DNA of 64,000 bases from Anaerotignum sp. MSJ-24. Its GTDB lineage: Bacteria > Bacillota > Clostridia > Lachnospirales > Anaerotignaceae. Position 1 is the stretch's first letter. Each line of letters opens with the position of its first letter. Shown in pieces: positions 32,038 through 40,984 of this stretch. The position numbers and the translations under genes were made by a program. The notes under the pieces are model-generated. The model was not told the DNA's origin. It did no database searches and was given only the letters and a program-made list of their open reading frames with translations. The DNA lies in assembly GCF_018918145.1 (NCBI RefSeq), contig NZ_JAHLPX010000001.1:1-64000 (forward strand), given 5' to 3'.

Positions 32038-33921
32038 TCATTCCTTGAAGAACGAATATTCATCAAATATTTTGTAATATATCCAGCGTTTATATTTTTC
32101 AATCATTGCCTGTTCATCGGCGGTTATCATATCGGTGAAGGTTCCGTCCTGATACATTATTATGTTGCCTGATGCAACCGGCAAAACTCGTCTTATTTCG
32201 TTTGCATATTCAATGAACGGCGATATGTTTTCCATATCAAGCAGCTCCATAACGGTCGAACCGAGGAAGGACGAGCTGATTATATGATTATCCGGAAGGT
32301 CAATGCTCTTAATGTTTTTGCTGTAATTTGTCATTGTCTTTGCCGCATCATTTGCCCATACGAAATACGGTGTTTCATATGCTTTTGCACGCTCTTCGAT
32401 ATTTCCGTTCATATTTATATCTTGTCTGAACTGGTCGAAATAAGTCATTCCGTTTGAAAATCCGGGGAGATGATCGCCGAAGAACACAAGCACAACAGGC
32501 TCATCCGAGTTGCTGAAATAGTTTACAAGGTCTTCAATCTGCTTGTCTGCATCATCAATGCCTTCGAAATATCCCGAATAAATGGCTTCTTCGTCCTCTG
32601 TAAGGTTTGTATTGCTTGTAAAATTTCTGGCAAGGTCGGTATACTTTTCACCATAAGGGCCGTGATTCTGAATTGTTACACAGAATTCAAACAGAGGATT
32701 GCCGCTTTCCGCTGTGTGCTTTTCAAAATTTTCGATAATGCTTTCGGCTGTGGCTTCGTCAGAAATATATCCGCCTTTGTTCTGCTTTTCGGCATCAAAC
32801 GAGGTTTCAAGACTGAGAAAATCATCAAAGCCGAGAAGCTTATAAACATTGTTTCTGTTGTAGAACCAGCCGTAACCTGGATGGATTGCGAGTGTGTCAT
32901 AGCCGTTGTTTTTGAGAAGGCTCGGTATAGCCTCGAGATTATTATTGAGAATGTTGTAGCTTATCTGTGATGAGTTGATATATCTTGTTGAACAGGCGGT
33001 AAGCACATCAAATTCCGTATCGGATGTACCGCCGCCGAAGTTCGGAACAACAATATGTCCGGAAAGCACATCACCACGCTGTATAAATTCCTTATAAAAT
33101 TCCAATGGTTCGTCATAGCCTTCAAAACTGATGTCATCGGCAATGCTTATGTCCGAAAAAGCCTCACTCATTATCATAACTATGTTTGGCTTTGCAACAT
33201 CTTCGAGTACGTCCGGCTTGGAAGTGTATTCTTCAGACTCAAATTCGGTTGGATTGTAATTATCAGGCTTTGCAACCTTAAGATTTTCAATATCATATAA
33301 AAAGCTGTAAGTAAAGCCCTTTGAGACATACTGATTTACCTTGAAATACTGGTTTCCGTCAACCATAAAGCTGTCATAAAGCTCTGTGTTTGTATATGTA
33401 GTGCAGTAAAGAAGGGCGGTTATGCCTATTGTTACTGCCGCACCGATAAGCTGTTTTTTCCATGTAAGCTTTTTGTCCTTGCGGATAAATATAATTTCGA
33501 TTATACATATTATAAAGAACGCAACGACAATGGTTATTCCAAGTTTTACATAGTACGGATCAAAATTTTTAAGCAGAGATTTTACTTCCGTAAAAACAGC
33601 AAGGTCGCTCGGGACAACCGGATCCTGCCGCATTTTTATTTTCTGACGGTTGCAGAAGGCAAATGCCGCCCATATTCCGGCAGGAAATGTTGCACCTAAA
33701 AATGAATTTCCCGTAACGAAATATATTATCAGCATCGATAAAATTACAGGAAGATAGTTAAGAAAAAATAAAGCAGGCTGCTGTTTGAGCAGTGATAAAA
33801 ATGTACTCAGTGAACCGGGAGAATAATAAAACATAAAGCCGGTGGTTAAAAGCGAAACAATTATTATAGCTATAAACGACGGCAGAATGTCCGGTCTGAA
33901 GGTTTTTAATTTCTTGTTCAT
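32038..33921 (-). CDS. LTA synthase-type sulfatase/phosphatidylglycerol phosphotransferase
   Basis: 627 residues. Four or five membrane helices in the first 200 residues are followed by an extracellular sulfatase-fold domain. The catalytic set of LtaS is visible at similar positions: Glu in MSEAFSD (about 250), Thr in NFGGGTSDTEFD (about 297), Asp-His in FFGDHLPG (about 482), and IHPGYGWFYNR between them. Such enzymes add glycerol phosphate or similar groups to lipoteichoic acid or glycans on the outer face. GGAGG lies 8 nt before the ATG. Single-gene unit. Confidence 0.85.
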   Translation of the reverse strand: MNKKLKTFRPDILPSFIAIIIVSLLTTGFMFYYSPGSLSTFLSLLKQQPALFFLNYLPVILSMLIIYFVTGNSFLGATFPAGIWAAFAFCNRQKIKMRQDPVVPSDLAVFTEVKSLLKNFDPYYVKLGITIVVAFFIICIIEIIFIRKDKKLTWKKQLIGAAVTIGITALLYCTTYTNTELYDSFMVDGNQYFKVNQYVSKGFTYSFLYDIENLKVAKPDNYNPTEFESEEYTSKPDVLEDVAKPNIVMIMSEAFSDISIADDISFEGYDEPLEFYKEFIQRGDVLSGHIVVPNFGGGTSDTEFDVLTACSTRYINSSQISYNILNNNLEAIPSLLKNNGYDTLAIHPGYGWFYNRNNVYKLLGFDDFLSLETSFDAEKQNKGGYISDEATAESIIENFEKHTAESGNPLFEFCVTIQNHGPYGEKYTDLARNFTSNTNLTEDEEAIYSGYFEGIDDADKQIEDLVNYFSNSDEPVVLVFFGDHLPGFSNGMTYFDQFRQDINMNGNIEERAKAYETPYFVWANDAAKTMTNYSKNIKSIDLPDNHIISSSFLGSTVMELLDMENISPFIEYANEIRRVLPVASGNIIMYQDGTFTDMITADEQAMIEKYKRWIYYKIFDEYSFFKE

Positions 33922-33976
33922 ATGTTAAGCCTCCGTTAAACATTCATTAAAACTTAGGGGTGGCCCCGATTTTTCT

Positions 33977-34005
33977 ATATTAATGCTTTTGAGCCAATTT
34001 TGCAA
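33977..34005 (-). promoter_or_regulatory. Candidate promoter of the LTA-synthase-type gene
   Basis: On the minus strand: TTGCAA (34000-34005), 17 bp, TAATAT (33977-33982). A GGGGTGGCCCC mini-hairpin lies in the leader at 33957-33967. Confidence 0.4.
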
Positions 34006-34149
34006 ATATTATTGATATACACATCTAATTTCAGAGTTTATCCAAAATGTGCATATATTTTTCCGTCATGTATTTTTTTACATTATATAAGTTCCATTTT
34101 GACGACAGATAGTGTAAAATGACGTTAAGAGTAATTTTTAAAGGTTAAA

Positions 34150-34222
34150 TTGCTTAAGATTTTATTAAAAATTGTATAATATTAACGAATTTATTGTTTT
34201 ATCGGCGAATTTTTGATATAAT
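34150..34222 (+). promoter_or_regulatory. Two candidate promoters for the LCP operon
   Basis: TTGTTT (34194-34199), 17 bp, TATAAT (34217-34222) is the better one. TTGCTT (34150-34155), 19 bp, TATAAT (34175-34180) is the second. The rest of this 362-bp gap is AT-rich and otherwise featureless. Confidence 0.5.
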
Positions 34223-34283
34223 GTATTAGTTAAATTTCAAAAATAGGATTGTTTATTAAAATATAACGGGGAGAAGATATTCA

Positions 34284-35600
34284 GTGAGCATGAGATATGA
34301 TAATGATTACAGAGAAAAACGTAGAAGAAACAAGCTTATCGGAAGATTTTTTCTGACGGTGGCTATCATTGTTTTTGTGTTTTCGGCAGTATTTGTTCTT
34401 GCCGCTACGGCTTATAAATCGAGTGCTGATAAAAAGGCGGCTTTGAACGGTGATGAAGAAAAATCTGATGTAAATGCCGTAATTGCCGACCAGAAGATAA
34501 ATTTTGCAGTAATGGGACTTGATGAGGACGAAATACATTCAGACGTTATTTTCGTTGTTTCCTTCGATACCTCAAGCGGAGAAATGGATCTTGTTTCCGT
34601 TCCGAGAGATACACAGGTATTTATGAGCGACAGCATGATGCTCGACATGAAGAACAACGGCAGAGACGATTATATACCGACAAAATACGGTACGGTAGGC
34701 GAATGTAAGATTACAGAGGTATATGCCTATGCCGGACCGGAAAAGAATAATGAATATCTTGTTCAGGTGCTTGAAGATCTCCTTGATATAGATATTGACC
34801 ATTATGTTGCAATAAACATAACGGCATTTAAAGAAATTGTCGATGCAATCGGTGGTGTAGATATGTATGTACCTATGGATATGTATTGGGACATGAGAGA
34901 TAACGGTGGTCCGCTTATTAACCTTAAAGAAGGTGAACAGCATCTTGACGGAGCAGAGGCAGAACAGCTTGTACGTTTCAGAAAGGGATATGCACAGCAG
35001 GATATAGGACGAATCGAAACACAGCATGAATTTATGAAGGCTGTGATAAACAAATTATTCGATTCAGAAAATGTTTTGAGCGATATGACGGCAGTTGTAC
35101 AAGCAGTATATAAATATGTAAAAACAGATATGACTCTGGTTGACTGCATAAGCTATCTTAAATATATATCTCTCATAGATACATCAAAAATAACAATGGA
35201 AACAATACCCGGAACAGCCGAAAATATGTATATTCCGGATTATGACGGAATAAAGGAAATGTCCGACAGAGTTTTCAAAGGTATAGTTGAGGAAGATACA
35301 GCAACAGAAGGTTCTTCGGCAGGAGCAAGCAAGGATTATAAAATAGAGGTTGCAAACGGTGGTTTCAAAAACGGTTATGCCGCCGCAACACAGGAAAGAC
35401 TTAATGCTCTCGGATATAATGTTACGGAAATTTCTTCCTATGACGGAACAAAGATGCCGCAGACACGTATTTATGTATCGGAGGACGGAATTGGCGATGA
35501 CCTTGTTGATTTGTTTAAATCGGCAGAAGTTATTGTTGATGCATCGCAGATTTCTTCCGGTACTGATATAAAAATAATTACAGGTTCAGAGGAACAGTAA
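34284..35600 (+). CDS. LytR-CpsA-Psr (LCP) family wall-polymer ligase, copy 1
   Basis: 438 residues: basic cytoplasmic start, one membrane helix (about 20-40), LCP catalytic domain (about 70-300), then a LytR_C domain (from about 350: KIEVANGGFKNGYAAATQ). Typical LCP points are SVPRDTQV, INLKEGEQHLDGAEAEQLVRFRKG and DIGRIETQHEF, with the conserved arginines that hold the polyprenyl pyrophosphate. The family transfers wall polymers from lipid carriers to peptidoglycan. The start is GTG 34284 (GGGGAG at 10 nt); an in-frame ATG at 34290 is possible. The second copy begins 18 bp after its stop. Confidence 0.9.
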   Translation: MSMRYDNDYREKRRRNKLIGRFFLTVAIIVFVFSAVFVLAATAYKSSADKKAALNGDEEKSDVNAVIADQKINFAVMGLDEDEIHSDVIFVVSFDTSSGEMDLVSVPRDTQVFMSDSMMLDMKNNGRDDYIPTKYGTVGECKITEVYAYAGPEKNNEYLVQVLEDLLDIDIDHYVAINITAFKEIVDAIGGVDMYVPMDMYWDMRDNGGPLINLKEGEQHLDGAEAEQLVRFRKGYAQQDIGRIETQHEFMKAVINKLFDSENVLSDMTAVVQAVYKYVKTDMTLVDCISYLKYISLIDTSKITMETIPGTAENMYIPDYDGIKEMSDRVFKGIVEEDTATEGSSAGASKDYKIEVANGGFKNGYAAATQERLNALGYNVTEISSYDGTKMPQTRIYVSEDGIGDDLVDLFKSAEVIVDASQISSGTDIKIITGSEEQ

Positions 35601-35618
35601 AATATTTAGGAGAAGGTT

Positions 35619-36938
35619 ATGGGTAAAGCAGACAATCAAAATAAAAAAGAAGGTAAAAAGAAGCATAGTTCGGTGTTTATATTTTTTAGAACATTGCTTA
35701 TAATCTTGGTATGTTTTTTGGCATTTTCGTTCATCGGTGTTTATGCCTATACAAAGGCAACATATACACCTGAAAAAGGATATGAAACACCTCCGAAAGT
35801 TACAGATGTAATCGGAAATATGCTTACGACAAACGAAAGCATCAATACAAATATTCTTGTATGCGGCCTTGATAAGGGTGAAACAAGAACTGATGTTATA
35901 TTTGTTGTTAATGTTGATACGGAATCAGGCACGGTAAAAATGCTTTCAATACCGAGAGATACTTATACTGAAATAATTCCTTCGGTAAGAAAAATTGCAA
36001 ACGATAATGGAATGAATCCCCCAAGTGTTGTTAAGCTTAATGCTGTAAATGTTTATGGAAAGAATGATGGAATGGAATGTCTTGAACTTCAGCTTGAGGA
36101 TCTTCTTGGAATAAAAATTGATAATTATGTTAAGTTTAACACAGATGCATTCAGAGAAGTTGTTGATATAATTGATGGTGTAGATATGTATGTCCCACAG
36201 GATATGTATTACAGTGACCCTGTACAGGGACTTTATATCAATCTTAAGGAAGGTCAGCAACACCTTGACGGTGACCAGGCAGAACAGCTTGTGCGTTTCA
36301 GAAAATATCCGACAGGTGACCTTGGACGTATTGAAGTTCAGCATCAGTTCTTCTCTGCTTTCGTAAGCAAGATACTTGACAGTGAAACAATTATTTCAAA
36401 TGCACCTCAGCTTATTAAGGCTGCCTTTGAATATGTAGATACAGACCTTAAGTTAGCTGATATGCTTAAATATGCAAAATATATCAATCAGCTTAAATCA
36501 AGCGAGATAATAACCGAAACAGTTCCCGGATATCCTCAGATGATAAGCGGTGCAAGCTATTATATTGTGGATACATCGGAAGTTGCGGGAACGGTTGACG
36601 AAATTTTCTATACAACAGGTTCGGTTTCAACATCAAGCAAGCGTAAAAAGATTGAGGTTTCAAATGGCGGAAACACAACAGGTCTTGCCGGAAGAGTAAG
36701 CGAAGTGCTTAAGAGTGACGGATACACAATAAGCAATGTCACAACCTATAACGGTGAGCAGACCGATTATACAAGAATTGTGGTTAAAGAAAGCGGAATG
36801 GGCGAAGATTTGCTTCCTTATTTCGACAATGCCGTAATTGTTGCCGATGACCTTCTTCTTGACGGAAATACCGATATAATGATAATTCTCGGACTTGAAC
36901 AGGGCGATATTACATCAATACCGAAAACTAACGAATAA
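35619..36938 (+). CDS. LytR-CpsA-Psr (LCP) family wall-polymer ligase, copy 2
   Basis: 439 residues with the same plan as the gene before it: Lys-rich start, membrane helix (about 20-45), LCP domain (SIPRDTYTE, INLKEGQQHLDGDQAEQLVRF, DLGRIEVQHQFF) and LytR_C (KIEVSNGGNTTGLAGR). The two are tandem paralogues and well diverged, so they may serve different polymers or sites. A ribosome site AGGAGAAGG precedes the ATG. Confidence 0.9.
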   Translation: MGKADNQNKKEGKKKHSSVFIFFRTLLIILVCFLAFSFIGVYAYTKATYTPEKGYETPPKVTDVIGNMLTTNESINTNILVCGLDKGETRTDVIFVVNVDTESGTVKMLSIPRDTYTEIIPSVRKIANDNGMNPPSVVKLNAVNVYGKNDGMECLELQLEDLLGIKIDNYVKFNTDAFREVVDIIDGVDMYVPQDMYYSDPVQGLYINLKEGQQHLDGDQAEQLVRFRKYPTGDLGRIEVQHQFFSAFVSKILDSETIISNAPQLIKAAFEYVDTDLKLADMLKYAKYINQLKSSEIITETVPGYPQMISGASYYIVDTSEVAGTVDEIFYTTGSVSTSSKRKKIEVSNGGNTTGLAGRVSEVLKSDGYTISNVTTYNGEQTDYTRIVVKESGMGEDLLPYFDNAVIVADDLLLDGNTDIMIILGLEQGDITSIPKTNE

Positions 36939-36951
36939 ACAGGGTGGAACT

Positions 36952-37515
36952 ATGGAAAGCGGAAAAGACTATCTTTTAAAAAATCTTTCGGATTCAATAT
37001 TTGAAATGATGCTTAAGCTGGACGAACAGCATAACAGCAGTATGTGTATTTATTATACACAGGAGCTTGCTGCGTTCCTTCTTGGCTGCAAAAAAGAAGA
37101 GCTGCCCGAAAAGCTTAATGAATTTAAGACATATGCGGAGAAAAAGCTCGGCAGAGTCGATGTTGAAACAGCTTCGGATAACCGTTACGGAATAAGAGTA
37201 TACAGCAACGGTATAGATATAATAATGGAGAGCAATCCGAGAAGATTTTTCCTCAGACAGCTTATTGATACAATAAGAGGAAGAAACTGTACGCTCGAGC
37301 AGATAAAAGAAATATTTGCGGCTGAAAGTCAGGATTATGTCTGTGAGGAAATAGATGATTCCGAATTTCAGTATGTCGTGTATTTTAAAGACGAGAGTAT
37401 AGATGAATATAAATACTGCTTTACATTTGATGTGATGGGCAGCTATTATCATAGGCTCATAGATTATGATTTTGATACAATCGTGCATGCAAGCCACGAA
37501 GGACATCTGCATTAA
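36952..37515 (+). CDS. Conserved-type cytoplasmic protein of unknown function
   Basis: 187 residues from ATG 36952 (AGGGTGG upstream), 13 bp after the second LCP gene. Soluble, acidic, no signal peptide. It has a mixed alpha/beta look with KYTAEKKLGRVDVE-like helical parts and a C-terminal aromatic, His-rich end (YYHRLIDYDFDTIVHASHEGHLH). I do not recognise it with certainty; short proteins of this length in Clostridia have DUF names such as DUF3877. Operon position suggests a link with wall-polymer attachment. Confidence 0.7.
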   Translation: MESGKDYLLKNLSDSIFEMMLKLDEQHNSSMCIYYTQELAAFLLGCKKEELPEKLNEFKTYAEKKLGRVDVETASDNRYGIRVYSNGIDIIMESNPRRFFLRQLIDTIRGRNCTLEQIKEIFAAESQDYVCEEIDDSEFQYVVYFKDESIDEYKYCFTFDVMGSYYHRLIDYDFDTIVHASHEGHLH

Positions 37516-37523
37516 GAATTTTA

Positions 37524-37553
37524 TTATCCTGCCTTATAAAACAGGCGGGATAA
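37524..37553 (+). terminator. Terminator after the LCP operon
   Basis: TTATCCTGCCT (37524-37534) and AGGCGGGATAA (37543-37553), an 11-bp stem with one wobble pair, then a short T run. Confidence 0.7.
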
Positions 37554-37688
37554 TTTGCGTTAAAATACTAAGTTAAAAATCTGTTTTCGGCTTAACATTT
37601 GTTACGATTTTATTAAAATTTATCAAGCTGTGTCTTAATAAACGAAGAATATGATAATATAAATAATGTGATACAATGGGTGATTAAT

Positions 37689-38165
37689 ATGGACAAGAAA
37701 ATTAAAACAGCTTTAGTTGTGCTGATTGTTGCCGCCTGTGCAACTGCAGTTTCGGTTATTATTGAGGACAGGAGTATACATACTCCGGATAATTTTTCAG
37801 AAATACTCCATTCCACAATAGAAAACGGATATGTTGAAGAAACCGATAACACAACAAGTCAGGTAGAAAGCTATGCCAAAAATCTTACAACAAATTCTAT
37901 TTATGATATTGTTGAGCTTGAAAAAAATCAGACAATAGAGTTTGCGGCAGGCAGTACAGCAATAGTAACAATCGGACATGCAACGGCTATTTGTCTTAAT
38001 GATAACCTCGTTGATATTACGATGGGCGGAGTTCTTGAGGACGGCATGGAGATTATGCATAATCATCTTTATGTTGTTCAGACCGAAGGCACAGGACTTA
38101 CGGCAAAGGACAGAGTCAGAGTTTTAATTAAGGGCGGGTATCAAATAAATACCGGCAAGGAGTGA
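37689..38165 (+). CDS. Secreted or membrane-anchored protein of unknown function
   Basis: 158 residues. An N-terminal hydrophobic stretch (TALVVLIVAACATAVSVII) acts as signal or anchor. The rest is a small beta-rich domain with EFAAGSTAIVTIGHATAICL and a regular GxxLEDGMEI pattern that could bind sugars. No known family is evident. ATG 37689 is chosen; the frame opens at a GTG (37668) with no ribosome site. The glycosidase gene starts 4 bp after its stop, so the two are surely co-transcribed. Confidence 0.65.
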   Translation: MDKKIKTALVVLIVAACATAVSVIIEDRSIHTPDNFSEILHSTIENGYVEETDNTTSQVESYAKNLTTNSIYDIVELEKNQTIEFAAGSTAIVTIGHATAICLNDNLVDITMGGVLEDGMEIMHNHLYVVQTEGTGLTAKDRVRVLIKGGYQINTGKE

Positions 38166-38169
38166 TAAT

Positions 38170-40962
38170 ATGAAAAAATACATAAAGCTTGCGGCAGCAG
38201 CGGTTCTTGTTTTCGGAATGTCCTTCGGATTTTCGGCTGTTGCTATGGCAGACAAGCTTTACGGTGACAAAACTGAGGAAATTGTCACAAAGGGCGTTAC
38301 ATATTCCTATGAACACAGGCTTACATCGGACGGCTGGCAGAATATTTATGCACTGGATATTGACTTGACATCGGATAATGTTAAGATAGCGCCGGTCGAA
38401 AGCTCAACAGAATACGGACTTAAGGAAACAGCACTTAAAATACTTAATGACAGTGGTGCCGTTGCCGGAGTAAATGCTGATTTCTTCGGACTTACCGGTT
38501 CTTATTCGGCGTCATTCGGTCCGGTTATTGCCGATGGTGAGCTTGTTTCGGTAGGAACGGACAAAAACCTTTCATCAAAGGAATTTGCGGCATATTTCCT
38601 TGACGAAAACGGAAGAAGTTTTATTGATTATCTTAAGTTTCAGGCTAATTTCGTAAATGAAACAGGGGCAAAGCTTGAGCTTGCGTCAATCAATAAAATA
38701 ACACAGATGATTTATCCGATATATTTCAATTCGGAGGCGGCACCTAATACAAAGGATCTTGATGCACGTTTCAGCGGACTTGTTAAGCTTACGGTTGTGA
38801 ATAATATGATTACAAATATTTCACAGCCGGGAGAAACGGTTAATTGTCCGGAGGACGGGTATCTTATAATTGTAAAGGATTCTTATGCGACATATGCTGA
38901 ACAGAATTTCCATGTTGGCGATGTTGTTCAGACGGTTATTTCTTCTTCAATCGACCTTGACTCCATTGAAACAGCAGTCGGCGGCGGCGGAAGAATGCTG
39001 GTAAACGGTGCAGAGGTTTCCGATGGAACTATCATCAGCGGAAGACAACCCAGAACAGGTCTTGGTATTTCTCAGGACCAGAAGCATCTTATACTCGTTG
39101 TTGTTGACGGACGTGGAACAAGCATAGGTGCAACTCATTCGGAAATGGCACAGATAATGAAGGAATACGGTGCATATAACGCAATGCACCTTGACGGAGG
39201 CGGCTCAAGCACAATGGTTGCCGAAACGGTTGATGAAAACTCATTATCAATCAAAAACAATGTTTCCGAAGGTACACCGAGAAGAATTATGACAGCTCTC
39301 GGAGTTTTCAATACATCATCGACAGGTGCTTTAAGTCAGCTTAAGCTTACAGCTTCGGCAGACAGGGCAATCGTAGGTCAGGGCGTTTCACTCAGCGTAA
39401 AGGGATATGACAGCTATTATAATAAGGTAAATGTTCCTGCAAATGATGTTGTATACAGTGCAGTCGGCGGAAACGCCTATGTGTCAAACGGTGTTCTTTA
39501 TTGCGATGAACCCGGTTCGGTAATTGTTACCGCATCATACGGCGGAGTTACCGCAGTCGATACGGTTGTGTTCTCAAATGCAAACACAATAACACCTAAT
39601 GTGTCTATGGTAACGCTTGCACCCGGACAGACAGCAAGCTTTACATTTACAGCTAAGGATACCGAAGGATATTCGCTTTCAGTATCAAACGGAATTACAT
39701 ACACACTTTCCAATAATGCGATAGGCTCTATGAACGGCAATACATTTACCGCAACGTCAAACGGAACAGGCTACATAGAGTGCGAAAAGAACGGAGTTAA
39801 GTGTTACATATCGGTTGTAGTCGGCGGAACACTCAAAACTGTTGAGTCATTTGAAGGCTCGCCTGCAGTTTCGTTCTCGGCTTATCCTACGACGGTTAGC
39901 GGAAATGCGGCTTATTCTTCAACCGCATCTGACGGAGCCAAGTCACTTGTGCTTAACTACACAATGGCTTCTGCCTCAACAACACAGGCAGCTTATGCCA
40001 ACCTGTCAAATCCCGTTGTTTTCAACGGTTCACCGACAACGATAACAATGTCTGTTAAGGGCAACGGAACAGAACAATGGGTAAGAGGAAAGATTGTCGA
40101 TAACAACGGCAAGGAATATACGGTTGATTTTACAAAGACACTCAACTGGAGCGGCTGGAAGGATGTAACTGCATCTGTTCCGACAGGCGTGGCTTATCCT
40201 ATAAAGCTCAAAACAATATATGTTGCGGCTCTTTCAAACACAAACACAGCCACACAGAGTGTTGCTTTTGATAACATAAGAGCGGTTGTTGCGGATTCTT
40301 CCGTTTCTAAGCCTGCCGATTCAATATTTACCGACAGACAGAATGTGGGTATTGTAAATAAGGTAGAAGGTTCGTATTATGTAACAATAGGCGGAGCAAC
40401 TGCTGTTCCTTCATCGGCAAATAACTACGGTTCATCACTTGCGGCTGTCAATGCGGCTCTTTCGAGAAACAGTGATCTGGCTGTGCTTGCCGGAGCAAAC
40501 AGCTCGGCAGTGTCACCGTCGGTTCAGACATTGAGATATTCAAATACATATAATTTTTACAATTATAATAATGCTAATCTCAGTATCGTTCAGCTTACGG
40601 CTAAAAACGGCGGACTTAAGTCAACACAGGCAAGCCAGTGGCAGAGATTTTCAAATGACATTAATGCCGCAGGCAATACAAATGTAATATTTATTATGGA
40701 CGTAACTCCGAGCAACTTCTCGGACAGCTCGGAAACAGAGCTTATGAGAACGGCACTCGGAAAGCTCCGTGACAGCGGAAAGAATGTTTATGTTGTTTCT
40801 GCAAGCGGAACAGGCTCTTGGAACACTGTTAAGGACGGAATAAGATATATAAATCTTCCAAACCTTTTCAATTCCAACGGTTCTGTTAATACAGCCTATA
40901 CAACACTTACTGTAAAGGTTGATTCAACAGGAATGGTTTATGATATAAGTAAGGTTTTTTAA
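38170..40962 (+). CDS. Secreted phosphodiester glycosidase (NAGPA domain) with Ig-like domains
   Basis: 930 residues. A signal peptide (about 1-28) is followed by a phosphodiester-glycosidase/NAGPA domain (about 60-380) with GVNADFFGLTG, AVGGGGRMLVNG, RTGLGISQD and the core MHLDGGGSSTMV. Then come a bacterial Ig-like region (about 385-560), a carbohydrate-binding-like beta domain (about 560-720) and a C-terminal phosphatase-like beta/alpha domain. NAGPA relatives cleave GlcNAc-phosphodiester bonds on glycans or wall polymers. Secreted and apparently free. It leads the surface-polysaccharide operon, so trimming or remodelling of the polymer is the likely job. Confidence 0.8.
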   Translation: MKKYIKLAAAAVLVFGMSFGFSAVAMADKLYGDKTEEIVTKGVTYSYEHRLTSDGWQNIYALDIDLTSDNVKIAPVESSTEYGLKETALKILNDSGAVAGVNADFFGLTGSYSASFGPVIADGELVSVGTDKNLSSKEFAAYFLDENGRSFIDYLKFQANFVNETGAKLELASINKITQMIYPIYFNSEAAPNTKDLDARFSGLVKLTVVNNMITNISQPGETVNCPEDGYLIIVKDSYATYAEQNFHVGDVVQTVISSSIDLDSIETAVGGGGRMLVNGAEVSDGTIISGRQPRTGLGISQDQKHLILVVVDGRGTSIGATHSEMAQIMKEYGAYNAMHLDGGGSSTMVAETVDENSLSIKNNVSEGTPRRIMTALGVFNTSSTGALSQLKLTASADRAIVGQGVSLSVKGYDSYYNKVNVPANDVVYSAVGGNAYVSNGVLYCDEPGSVIVTASYGGVTAVDTVVFSNANTITPNVSMVTLAPGQTASFTFTAKDTEGYSLSVSNGITYTLSNNAIGSMNGNTFTATSNGTGYIECEKNGVKCYISVVVGGTLKTVESFEGSPAVSFSAYPTTVSGNAAYSSTASDGAKSLVLNYTMASASTTQAAYANLSNPVVFNGSPTTITMSVKGNGTEQWVRGKIVDNNGKEYTVDFTKTLNWSGWKDVTASVPTGVAYPIKLKTIYVAALSNTNTATQSVAFDNIRAVVADSSVSKPADSIFTDRQNVGIVNKVEGSYYVTIGGATAVPSSANNYGSSLAAVNAALSRNSDLAVLAGANSSAVSPSVQTLRYSNTYNFYNYNNANLSIVQLTAKNGGLKSTQASQWQRFSNDINAAGNTNVIFIMDVTPSNFSDSSETELMRTALGKLRDSGKNVYVVSASGTGSWNTVKDGIRYINLPNLFNSNGSVNTAYTTLTVKVDSTGMVYDISKVF

Positions 40963-40984
40963 ATAATTTTTAAGAGGTAAGGTC

